Positions 27,985 to 35,546 of a DNA stretch of 64,000 nt are shown piece after piece. This DNA comes from Gracilibacillus alcaliphilus (GTDB lineage: Bacteria > Bacillota > Bacilli > Bacillales > Amphibacillaceae). Numbering within the stretch: position 1 is the first letter of the stretch; each line of letters begins with the position of its first letter. The translations under genes were made by a program, and so were the position numbers. The notes under the pieces were generated by a model that had not been told where the DNA came from, did no database searches, and saw only the letters and a program-made list of their open reading frames with translations. The DNA lies in the NCBI RefSeq assembly GCF_016909015.1, contig NZ_JAFBFA010000027.1, forward strand, positions 12,415 through 76,414, written 5' to 3'.

Positions 27985-28859
27985 TACAGATAAAAAAGGC
28001 CATTATACCTGCAGCAGGGTTAGGAACAAGGTTCTTGCCAGCAACTAAGGCGATGCCGAAAGAGATGCTGCCGATTGTTGACCGTCCAACCATTGAATAT
28101 ATCGTCAAAGAAGCGATTGACTCCGGTATTGAAGATATTATTATTGTTACAGGCAAAGGCAAACGAGCGATTGAGGATCACTTTGATTATTCCTTTGAAC
28201 TAGAAGAGAACTTGAAACGCAAAGGCAAATACGATTTACTAGATGAAATTCATAAATCTTCTAACGTAGATATTCATTATATTAGACAAAAGGAAGCAAA
28301 AGGTTTAGGGCATGCTATTTGGTCGGCAAGAAAGTTCATCGGAAATGAACCATTCGCCGTGTTATTAGGTGATGATATCATCAAAAATGAAACACCATGT
28401 CTACGTCAATTAATGAATCGTTTTGAACAAGTAGAGAGTTCGATTATTGGTGTGCAACAAGTACCAGAGTCAGAGACGCATCGATATGGTGTAATTTCAC
28501 CATTATCAGAGCAGAATCATTTGTATGAAGTCGAGAGATTTGTCGAAAAACCGCCACAAGGTACGGCACCTTCTAATTTGGCGATTATCGGCAGATATTT
28601 ATTAACACCAGAAATTTTTGATTTCTTGGCAGAGCAAGAAATTGGCGCTGGCGGCGAAATTCAATTAACAGATGCTATTGAAAAGTTAAACAAGATACAA
28701 AAAGTATACGCGTTAGATTTTGAAGGTAAACGATACGATGTCGGCGAGAAATTTGACTTTATTAAGACTACGATCGAATTTGCCTTATCCAGAGAAGATT
28801 TAAGAGATCAATTAATGGATTATTTAGTTGAGCTGCATAAGAGAGATTACCGCTTCTAA
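27981..28859 (+). CDS. gtaB: UTP-glucose-1-phosphate uridylyltransferase GtaB (copy 1)
   Basis: The 292-residue enzyme carries the pyrophosphorylase start AIIPAAGLGTRFLPATKAMPKEM, VTGKGKRAIEDHFD, LLGDDI and the C-terminal KRYDVGEK block. It makes UDP-glucose for teichoic acid glucosylation and other polymers. It is translationally coupled to tagH by a four-base overlap. A second gtaB at 42829 is clearly homologous but not identical. Confidence 0.95.
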   Translation: MIQIKKAIIPAAGLGTRFLPATKAMPKEMLPIVDRPTIEYIVKEAIDSGIEDIIIVTGKGKRAIEDHFDYSFELEENLKRKGKYDLLDEIHKSSNVDIHYIRQKEAKGLGHAIWSARKFIGNEPFAVLLGDDIIKNETPCLRQLMNRFEQVESSIIGVQQVPESETHRYGVISPLSEQNHLYEVERFVEKPPQGTAPSNLAIIGRYLLTPEIFDFLAEQEIGAGGEIQLTDAIEKLNKIQKVYALDFEGKRYDVGEKFDFIKTTIEFALSREDLRDQLMDYLVELHKRDYRF

Positions 28860-28909
28860 ATACCATCGAGGAGATCCGGCCACAAAAGCTAAATGATTGA
28901 GGTCTTAGA

Positions 28910-29671
28910 ATGAAAACGAAGACTTCCATACTATTGGAGAGGTTTAAAGTGACAGATACAGTAAATATCATGGGGATTGATTTCCTCAATACAGATAAAC
29001 AGACATTTATAGATGATATAACAGCAAGAGCTGGAGCTGGAAAGAAGTCTTTCATCGTCACAGCCAATCCAGAGATAGTCATGTTAGCGAAAGAAAACTC
29101 GGAATATCGAGAGGCTGTTATGCAAGCAGATTATACGATACCGGATGGTGCAGGTGTAGTGATTGCCTCAAGATTGCAAAAACAGCCATTACAAGAGCGG
29201 GTAGCCGGTTTTGAAGTAATGACAGAGTTAATTGGACGTGCAGATGGCAATAATTTGAGCTGTTATTTTTTAGGTGCCAGCAAAGAAGTGAATCAACGAA
29301 TGGTAGCCAAACTAAAGGAACTGCATCCAGAACTAAATGTTGCAGGACATCATCATGGTTTTTTTGATTTAGATGATCGCCAAGTAGTGGATGATGTGAT
29401 CCAAGCAAAGGCAGACTTTATCTTTGTAGCGTTAGGTGTGCCAAGGCAAGAACTTTGGATAACAAAGTATCTATCAGAGTTTGAGAAAGGCACATTTATC
29501 GGGGTAGGCGGGAGTTTCGATATTATTGCCGGGGAAGTAAAGCGGGCGCCAGAGATCTGGATTAAGTTGAATTTAGAGTGGCTCTATCGTCTCCTAAAAC
29601 AACCATTTCGCTGGAAAAGAATCTTAAAAGTATTTGAGTTTATTTTCCGCATCCTTTTTAAAAGGTACTGA
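28910..29671 (+). CDS. tagA: TagA N-acetylmannosaminyltransferase (WTA linkage unit)
   Basis: The protein belongs to the WecG/TagA/CpsF family, with TANPEIVMLAKE, the catalytic-region PDGAGVV, FVALGVPRQE and GVGGSFDIIAGEVKRAP. It adds ManNAc to GlcNAc-PP-undecaprenol, the second committed WTA step, using the product of MnaA. Two starts compete: ATG 28910 with GAGGT upstream, and GTG 28949 with a better-placed GGAGAGG (28936-28942, spacing six). The shorter form begins close to where Bacillus TagA begins, so 28949 may be the true start (240 residues). Confidence 0.93.
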   Translation: MKTKTSILLERFKVTDTVNIMGIDFLNTDKQTFIDDITARAGAGKKSFIVTANPEIVMLAKENSEYREAVMQADYTIPDGAGVVIASRLQKQPLQERVAGFEVMTELIGRADGNNLSCYFLGASKEVNQRMVAKLKELHPELNVAGHHHGFFDLDDRQVVDDVIQAKADFIFVALGVPRQELWITKYLSEFEKGTFIGVGGSFDIIAGEVKRAPEIWIKLNLEWLYRLLKQPFRWKRILKVFEFIFRILFKRY

Positions 29672-29727
29672 GCTAAAACTATTAATCTAATATATATACC
29701 CAAGTGGCTATAGAAACAGAAATTAAG

Positions 29728-29784
29728 ATCCTTTATTTTTAATTTGGTCTGGCTGTATGACCGAACAAGATAGAGGATTTTTTT
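29728..29784 (+). terminator. Terminator after tagA
   Basis: ATCCTTTAT pairs with ATAGAGGAT (one wobble), enclosing a second stem TTTGGTC/GACCGAA, and is followed by seven T. It closes the tagGH-gtaB-tagA transcript. Confidence 0.75.
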
Positions 29785-29842
29785 ATGAGGTCAGCAAGTA
29801 TATAATTTTTCATGCGTTCATTCTTATTTAAGAATAGCCATG

Positions 29843-29990
29843 TCCAGCTCCAAGCGCCAAACTTTAGAAATTTCACGTCACTACGATAAGCCCACATCGA
29901 CTCCTTCCGTCGTCGTGTTTCCTTTATCTCCGTTGTGACGCCCTAATCTCTACGTTTTTAAAAGGGCACTCTGCGCTTTTCGTTCTTGCA
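29843..29990. repeat. GC-enriched intergenic patch, possibly a dispersed repeat
   Basis: Between tagA and mnaA about 150 bases beginning TCCAGCTCCAAGCGCC differ in composition from their AT-rich surroundings, have no credible reading frame and recall the dispersed intergenic repeats starting AGCTCCAGCGCC seen in many Bacillaceae genomes. No second copy occurs in this window, so the repeat status is inference from memory. Confidence 0.35.
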
Positions 29991-30075
29991 TACAAGATGA
30001 AATTTTACGGACGTTTAGTGCTGTGATAGAATTTGATTAATGCAATACATACTAACATAGTCGGTGGTGTAATAA

Positions 30076-31170
30076 TTGAAAACAGTGATGGTAGTCTTCG
30101 GTACAAGGCCGGAAGCAATTAAAATGTGTCCCTTGGTAAAAGAACTGGAGACACGTTCCCAATTAAATACAGTAGTCTGTGTGACAGGACAGCATCGAGA
30201 AATGCTGGATCAGGTATTAGATGTATTCCATATTCAGCCGGATTATAATTTATCGATTATGAAGGACAAACAAACTTTATTTGATGTTACTATTAGTATT
30301 CTCGAAAAAATGAAAAGTGTGATGACAGAGGTGCAGCCTGACGTTGTTTTAGTGCATGGTGATACCTCGACCACCTTTGTTACATCTTTGGCTTGTTATT
30401 ACTTACAAATACCAGTTGGTCATGTAGAAGCTGGCTTACGTACTTATGATATTTATTCTCCATATCCTGAAGAATTTAATCGTCAGGCGGTTGGTATCAT
30501 TGCAACATATCATTTTGCACCAACAGAATTAGCAAGTAAGCATTTAATCAGGGAAGGCAAAGACCCTGCCTCTATTTTTATTACGGGGAACACCGCGATT
30601 GATGCTTTGCATACAACCGTACGAAACGATTACACTCATCCACAATTAGAATGGGCATCTGACAGCAGGTTGATTATGATTACGGCTCATCGGCGTGAGA
30701 ATCTAGGGGAACCTATGCGGCATATGTTTCAAGCGATTAAACGTATCCTAGAAGAACATCCCGATATCAAAGCCATTTACCCGATTCATAAAAATCCTGT
30801 TGTTCGTGAGGCAGCATATGAAATTCTCGGTAACAATGATCGAATTCGTTTAATTGAGCCTCTAGAGGTGATTGACTTTCATAATTTCCTTGCCCAATCT
30901 GACCTGATTTTGACCGACAGCGGTGGCATACAAGAAGAAGCTCCTAGTCTAGGTAAACCAGTGTTGGTGATGCGCCATACTACAGAACGTCCTGAAGGAG
31001 TAAATGCTGGAACTTTGAAGCTGGTAGGCACAGATGAAGAGAATATCTATCGTCATTTTAAGCAGTTATTAGAGGATAGATCTGTTTATACGCAAATGAG
31101 CCAGGCGAGTAATCCGTATGGTGATGGACAGGCCAGTAAACGTATTGCAGATATACTGGAGTCAAACTAG
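30076..31170 (+). CDS. mnaA: UDP-N-acetylglucosamine 2-epimerase MnaA
   Basis: The 364-residue enzyme matches the WecB/MnaA family: GTRPEAIKMCPLV near the start, GHVEAGLRTYD near 115, ITAHRRENLG near 208 and LTDSGGIQEEAPSLGKPVLVMR near 276. It interconverts UDP-GlcNAc and UDP-ManNAc and supplies TagA. The start is TTG with a GGTGG-type site upstream. It is transcribed alone between two terminators. Confidence 0.95.
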   Translation: MKTVMVVFGTRPEAIKMCPLVKELETRSQLNTVVCVTGQHREMLDQVLDVFHIQPDYNLSIMKDKQTLFDVTISILEKMKSVMTEVQPDVVLVHGDTSTTFVTSLACYYLQIPVGHVEAGLRTYDIYSPYPEEFNRQAVGIIATYHFAPTELASKHLIREGKDPASIFITGNTAIDALHTTVRNDYTHPQLEWASDSRLIMITAHRRENLGEPMRHMFQAIKRILEEHPDIKAIYPIHKNPVVREAAYEILGNNDRIRLIEPLEVIDFHNFLAQSDLILTDSGGIQEEAPSLGKPVLVMRHTTERPEGVNAGTLKLVGTDEENIYRHFKQLLEDRSVYTQMSQASNPYGDGQASKRIADILESN

Positions 31171-31197
31171 ACAAGAAGATCATTTGGTTTCTACACA

Positions 31198-31238
31198 AAA
31201 CATGCTCTCTCCTGTTACCCAAGAGAGCATGTTTCATT
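31198..31238. terminator. Terminator after mnaA
   Basis: ACATGCTCTCT pairs perfectly with AGAGAGCATGT over an 11-base loop, followed by TTTCATTTT. It lies between mnaA and the convergent GT2-GPT gene and may serve both. Confidence 0.85.
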
Positions 31239-31286
31239 TTATATCCCTATAAAAAAGAATAAGTGTAAATATTTCGCATAAGATCG

Positions 31287-31991
31287 TCATTCGTCATTGG
31301 CTATATATCTTTGTTCTATAGGCTTGCTGTCATTCACATTGTCAAACAGCTGCTGTACAGCTCTCTCACTGGCCCGGCCATCATCAAATGCACAAAAGGT
31401 GTCATAAAATTCATTATATTTTGTTAAAAATTCTCTCTCTATTTGGGCGATGCGTTTGATAGAATCTAATACTTCTTCAGATGTATACAGCAGCGGGCCA
31501 GGCAAATCATTCTCCATATCGATATAAAATCCCCTTAACATATCTTTATACTTATCAATATCGTAGGTAAAGAATAGAATAGGCCTTCTTAAGTTAGCAA
31601 AATCAAAAAAGACAGATGAATAATCGGTAATTAACAAATCACTGACAATATATAAATCGTTTATATCATTATAGCTGGAATAATCATAAGCAAAGCCGCT
31701 AAAATCAGTTAAATCAATATGATCAGATATTAAATAATGCATTCGTAAAATGATAACATACTCTTCACCTAATTCCTGCTGTAATAAATGCAAATCTAAT
31801 TGCAGCTGAAACTTATACTGCCCAATCTTATGGTATTCATCATCTCTCCATGTCGGGGCATATAAAATTACTTTTTTATAGGGAGGTATGTGTAACTTTT
31901 CTTTTAGCTGATCACTATATTCCTCTGTATAATTTTTTAGAATATCGTTACGAGGATAACCATATTTTATCATCTTCTCCCTGGGATACAT
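31287..31991 (-). CDS. C-terminal part of a split GT2-glycerophosphotransferase (in the -1 frame)
   Basis: This frame encodes the catalytic C-terminal half of a TarF/TagF-type GPT domain: KYGYPRND, VILYAPTWRDDE, ILRMHYLIS and LITDYSSVFFDFA. The frame stays open upstream of Met 31991 to at least 32072 and there reads DFYQQSRNWDYLIAANKYS, which is the expected continuation of the upstream gene. No ribosome binding site precedes 31991, so it is unlikely to be a separate gene. It is either expressed by -1 frameshifting from the gene at 32036-33610 or is the disconnected end of a pseudogene. Confidence 0.75.
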   Translation of the reverse strand: MYPREKMIKYGYPRNDILKNYTEEYSDQLKEKLHIPPYKKVILYAPTWRDDEYHKIGQYKFQLQLDLHLLQQELGEEYVIILRMHYLISDHIDLTDFSGFAYDYSSYNDINDLYIVSDLLITDYSSVFFDFANLRRPILFFTYDIDKYKDMLRGFYIDMENDLPGPLLYTSEEVLDSIKRIAQIEREFLTKYNEFYDTFCAFDDGRASERAVQQLFDNVNDSKPIEQRYIANDE

Positions 31992-32035
31992 GAAGGCACT
32001 TTCGAATATTTGCTCAGAGTATTTATTAGCTGCAA

Positions 32036-33610
32036 TTAAATAATCCCAATTTCTCGATTGCTGATAGAAATCTTTTTTATAATGGGATTGGCTGAAGCTA
32101 CATTATCCATATCAAAAACTAATTTCTTCAATGGTGTGCCATGCCAAGTGGATAAAATAATTTGTTCCGGCTTTTTGTGCAGCCATTTTGGCTGTCTCAT
32201 ATTTAGTACAAAATATTTAGCAACTGTCACATAATAAAAGTATTTCCAGCTGAACCGCTTGATTACTTTGACGTCTTTATGATGGAATTCTGCTTCATCT
32301 TTTACCATATCTTTATCATTTAATACCCAGATATGTTTCTTTTTATGAGTTTGTTGTTTCAACAGATGCTTAAAGATAGCCTTTGGACTATCTGAATAAT
32401 TACGACCTAAAAAACTCTCATAAATAATAATATTTTCTTGAATAGGCAGTTTAGAGAAGATGTATTCTTGGAGGAGTTTTTGTCTAAAGCGCTTCTTCTT
32501 TGGCTGGCTAAATTGATATACTGTATAACCAATCACTCTTGCCTTGCTGGTGAAATAAGCTATTCTAAAATTGCCCCGGCTAATAGAAGAAATCTCCATT
32601 CGATGCCTGTTTGCCAATTTGACAGGGGCGGATTCTGTAAGGAAGATAGCCTGTAATTCGTGATATAAAGGAATATTTCGTTCAAATGACTCCAAAAATT
32701 CTTCATTTTTAATAATGGTATATAAGTAATGTTTAATCGCTCTTTGCTTCACTTGCCTAGCAATATCTAGATTATCACTATCTTGCAGCACAATTTTTAA
32801 GGCACGGAAAAACTGGAAAGAACGATCGGAGAAAAACTCCTGGGACAAGGAAGGGTAATTTATTGGATCATTATGTATCAGCTTATAGTATAGCCCTACT
32901 GTTGTTTCGAGAATGGATGGAATCCTATGATAGATTTTCATAAGGAAAGGTATTTCTCCATATAAATCGAGCGTTTCGTCAAACGAAATGTTGTTCTCTA
33001 TGAGGAAATTCCGTTGAAAAACAAAACCGTGTACTTTTAAGGGCCGATTAAGTCTTTTCATTATTTGTTCTGGCTGTCTTTCATTATAGTTAAAGTTTAG
33101 AACGTTTTCTTCAAATAATTCATTAATAAGGGTTTCCCCTTGTTTACTTGTTATATCTATACTGAGTTTATTAAATACTTGATTTAGCGTTTCTAAGGTA
33201 TTAGTTTTATAAAAGGCTTGGTTGTTCTTATCAAAACTTGTTTTTTTATCAAAATGTGTAGTATTGATTTTTAACCTTATTGCTTCTGGAGATTCCGTAT
33301 CAATTATTTTCTTTGCATACATGAAGGCATTCGGGTGCAGATAATCATCGCTGTCTAGAAATAACACATAGTCTCCTTCTGTTTCTAGCAGTCCTTTATT
33401 TCTTAATCCACTTACATTAGAAGGGTTATCCATAGGTATTGGCCGATAATTTAGGGAAGAATCCTTCAATAAAGATGGCAACTGATCAGTTCTGTTATGT
33501 ACTAATAATACTTCAAAATCCTTAAAAGTTTGTTCTTCTAAGCTTTCTATACAGTCTTTGACATATTTTATATTGGTCTCCTTGAATGGTATGATAATAC
33601 TAAATAACAT
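32036..33610 (-). CDS. GT2 glycosyltransferase fused to the N-terminal part of a CDP-glycerol glycerophosphotransferase (zero frame)
   Basis: Residues 1-240 are a GT-A family 2 glycosyltransferase (SIIIPFKETNIKYV, then LFLDSDD at 84-89). A linker region is followed from about 395 by a GPT domain: IIYESFLGRNYSDSPKA and ILSTWHGTPLKKL with His 490. The reading frame runs out at residue 524, right after the A AAA AAG heptamer at codons 511-513, while the rest of the domain continues in the -1 frame. Joined there, the product would be 774 residues, a normal length for a GT2-GPT fusion. In this zero frame alone the GPT domain is truncated and should be inactive. Confidence 0.8.
   Translation of the reverse strand: MLFSIIIPFKETNIKYVKDCIESLEEQTFKDFEVLLVHNRTDQLPSLLKDSSLNYRPIPMDNPSNVSGLRNKGLLETEGDYVLFLDSDDYLHPNAFMYAKKIIDTESPEAIRLKINTTHFDKKTSFDKNNQAFYKTNTLETLNQVFNKLSIDITSKQGETLINELFEENVLNFNYNERQPEQIMKRLNRPLKVHGFVFQRNFLIENNISFDETLDLYGEIPFLMKIYHRIPSILETTVGLYYKLIHNDPINYPSLSQEFFSDRSFQFFRALKIVLQDSDNLDIARQVKQRAIKHYLYTIIKNEEFLESFERNIPLYHELQAIFLTESAPVKLANRHRMEISSISRGNFRIAYFTSKARVIGYTVYQFSQPKKKRFRQKLLQEYIFSKLPIQENIIIYESFLGRNYSDSPKAIFKHLLKQQTHKKKHIWVLNDKDMVKDEAEFHHKDVKVIKRFSWKYFYYVTVAKYFVLNMRQPKWLHKKPEQIILSTWHGTPLKKLVFDMDNVASANPIIKKISISNREIGII
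32072..32078 (-). promoter_or_regulatory. Possible -1 ribosomal frameshift site (A AAA AAG)
   Basis: On the minus strand the heptamer A AAA AAG lies in the exact register needed for tandem -1 slippage (codons AAA 512 and AAG 513 of the upstream frame), the same heptamer used by dnaX. Slippage leads straight into the open downstream frame. Supporting elements are weak: a 7-bp inverted repeat AATCCCA/TGGGATT encloses the site and a 6-bp stem ATTTCT/AGAAAT follows it; no Shine-Dalgarno-like stimulator is seen upstream. Confidence 0.4.
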
Positions 33611-33791
33611 TCAATCCCCCTCACTATAATGTAATTTTTTAATTATATGGAATTTTTAATGTAGCAAATTGTGGTATTAAATAAACTGCGGATAGTTCTT
33701 TGATGGAGTATGTAATGATGATATCACTATTTTACAATATTATTACGTAAAAATAAAGCGTTTTCATAGATTGGATATATTTATAAAAAAA

Positions 33792-33820
33792 GAAGCACCA
33801 TATCTGTTTGATAGGTGCTT
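33792..33820 (-). terminator. Terminator of the LCP gene
   Basis: On the minus strand GAAGCACC-TATC pairs with GATA-T-GGTGCTTC and is followed by seven T, just after the LCP stop at 33834. The 180 bases between it and the start of the GT2-GPT gene hold nothing else recognisable. Confidence 0.9.
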
Positions 33821-33833
33821 CCAATCGTTTTGA

Positions 33834-35036
33834 TTAATAGGAATCACTCGGAGTCCATGTTTCTTCAGACTGTTCATCCTCTTGATTAGGCTGCCAAGTG
33901 TCTGTTTCTGGTTCTGCAGGTGCCTCTGGATCAGGCTGCCAAGTGTCAGATTCCGGCGCAGTTGGCTCCTCTGTCTCAGATTGCCAAGTATCAGGTTCTG
34001 TTGGTTCTGTTTCCGGCTCGGACTCCCAAGTTTCCGAATCAGATTCTGTGTTTGTTTCTGTATCAGTTGTTGGCAAGTTTAATTGTTCTTTTAATATATT
34101 GCGTTTCTCTTCCAAGTCAGTTGGATCAAGGATGAAATAGTAAACACTTTCCCAACTATCGGTACCTTCTAAATTTAGTGTTTCGAGGGTTAACTCCCCG
34201 GTAGTACCATAAGAGATAAAGCTTGTTAGTTCATCAAATGACATGCTAGTCGTCATATTGTCTCCAACTGATTCCATGAGATCGTCCACTCTTAGGATGG
34301 AGTCGAAGGAAACGGCCTTATTGACGATCGCCTTGATAATTTCTTGCTGTCTTTTACCACGCTCAATATCGTTGTCTTGTTTTCTTGTTCTTGCTAAGGC
34401 AAGAGCCTCTTCCCCGTTTAATGTCTGTACACCAGGCATTAAATGGATAGCTCCAGCTTTATCTTGCGAATCTTGTTCTGTCATTTCATAAGGTACTTCT
34501 ACTTCAATGCCATTTAATGTATCGACAACATCAATAAAGGCCTCAAAGTTAACTTTGACAAAATAATCAACAGGTATATCTAATAAGTTTTCGACTGTTT
34601 CAATGGTTGCTTTCGGCCCGCCAAAAGAGTGGGCATGATTAATTTTTGTTTCATAACCAACTTCTGGAATATATACGTAAGAATCACGTGGAATACTTAG
34701 AAGTTTTACGTTTTTCTCATCTTTATTAAGGGTTGCTAGAATAAGGGCATCGGAAAGTCCATTGGACTCATTGCCACGCTTTTCGCTCTCGTCAACCCCA
34801 ATAAATAAGATCGAAACATCATCTACATTTGGGTCTACTCTGGAATCTCTTAAGTCAGATTTTTCACGTCCATCTTCCTCATAAGAGTTCGATACGATTT
34901 CTTCGGCCTTATTAATAATATTCCATGCATATACGCCAATTCCCAGAGCTATGATTAATAAAGGTATTAAGAACAAGAGCCATTTCTTTCTCTTTTTGAC
35001 CTTTTTCCTCACGATACGAGTTTTTGTGTTTGCCAT
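33834..35036 (-). CDS. LCP-family (LytR-CpsA-Psr) cell-wall polymer ligase, TagU-like
   Basis: A basic N-terminus and one membrane anchor (about 19-41) precede an extracellular LCP domain (about 74-240) with ILFIGVDESEKRG, LLSIPRDSYVYIP and ALARTRKQDNDIERGKRQQE, whose conserved Arg/Asp residues bind the lipid pyrophosphate. LCP enzymes transfer teichoic acid or capsule from undecaprenyl pyrophosphate to peptidoglycan. The last 70 residues are an acidic Pro/Thr/Glu tail with five Thr-Trp motifs (TWES, TWQS, TWQP, TWQP, TWTP), uncommon for this family. GGGAG lies nine bases before the ATG. Confidence 0.92.
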   Translation of the reverse strand: MANTKTRIVRKKVKKRKKWLLFLIPLLIIALGIGVYAWNIINKAEEIVSNSYEEDGREKSDLRDSRVDPNVDDVSILFIGVDESEKRGNESNGLSDALILATLNKDEKNVKLLSIPRDSYVYIPEVGYETKINHAHSFGGPKATIETVENLLDIPVDYFVKVNFEAFIDVVDTLNGIEVEVPYEMTEQDSQDKAGAIHLMPGVQTLNGEEALALARTRKQDNDIERGKRQQEIIKAIVNKAVSFDSILRVDDLMESVGDNMTTSMSFDELTSFISYGTTGELTLETLNLEGTDSWESVYYFILDPTDLEEKRNILKEQLNLPTTDTETNTESDSETWESEPETEPTEPDTWQSETEEPTAPESDTWQPDPEAPAEPETDTWQPNQEDEQSEETWTPSDSY

Positions 35037-35401
35037 TCCGAGGTCTCCCTTAATATAGAATAAAAGTCATTATCTGTAAAAAATATCTTGATTATAAATA
35101 CACAACAACCACCATTGTACAACGAATCATAGAATTAGTCACCATTGATTATTTATCAAATATATTAAATTCATGTTACAAAAAGAAAGGTTTTGCCAAA
35201 AAAAGTCTGATTTTCTGTATAGATTGGGATAGTGAAAGGATAAATATATTGAATAAATAAGCAGGTTGGATTAGATTATACTTCTTTTATACTACTGGAT
35301 TTTGGCAGAGAATACAAGAAGTTGATAAATACATTGCACTTCCAAGTACGTAAAAAAACAGGTTATATTCTTCCTTCTACTGTATATTTATGCGGAAGTC
35401 A
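35037..35401. other. AT-rich intergenic region between the LCP gene and tagO copy 2
   Basis: Divergent promoter region of about 365 bases before the leader of the second tagO-like gene. No coding frame or clear repeat was seen. Confidence 0.4.
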
Positions 35402-35410
35402 TGCTATAAT
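35402..35410 (+). promoter_or_regulatory. Perfect extended -10 promoter upstream of tagO copy 2
   Basis: TGCTATAAT is an exact TGnTATAAT element. The inferred start near 35417 gives a 130-base leader before the coding region at 35547, much longer than needed for translation initiation. Confidence 0.6.
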
Positions 35411-35452
35411 GAGACGAGATTAATTTGATTTAACTAACTTGTAAAGTTTAAT

Positions 35453-35510
35453 AAACCTCAGGTCAGCAAGGAAGTAGACGATCTATATATGTGGGGTTTT
35501 CTTTTCTTTT
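35453..35510 (+). ncRNA. Leader hairpin with SRP-RNA-like motif and T-rich end (possible attenuator)
   Basis: AAACCTCA (35453-35460) can pair with TGGGGTTT (35492-35499), followed by the T-rich tract TTTTCTTTTCTTTT, so the leader contains a terminator-like structure before the gene. The loop holds CAGGTCAGCAAGGAAGTAG at 35459-35477, which differs at three positions from CAGGTCCGGAAGGAAGCAG, the conserved apical segment of bacterial SRP RNA. A full SRP RNA is not present because the 5' part does not pair. Function is unknown. Confidence 0.35.
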
Positions 35511-35546
35511 AAGAATTGGTAGGCAGATCATGAAGTAGGTGTTTCT

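Noticed and set aside
31287..31991. Independent short glycerophosphotransferase gene
   Set aside because: No ribosome site precedes Met 31991, and the open frame upstream of it codes conserved GPT residues joining the neighbouring gene.
33882..34140. Three overlapping plus-strand frames opposite the LCP tail
   Set aside because: They mirror the low-complexity acidic tail and lack start signals.
35417..35510. Complete SRP RNA gene
   Set aside because: Only the apical motif matches; the 5' and 3' arms do not form the long helix of a true SRP RNA.
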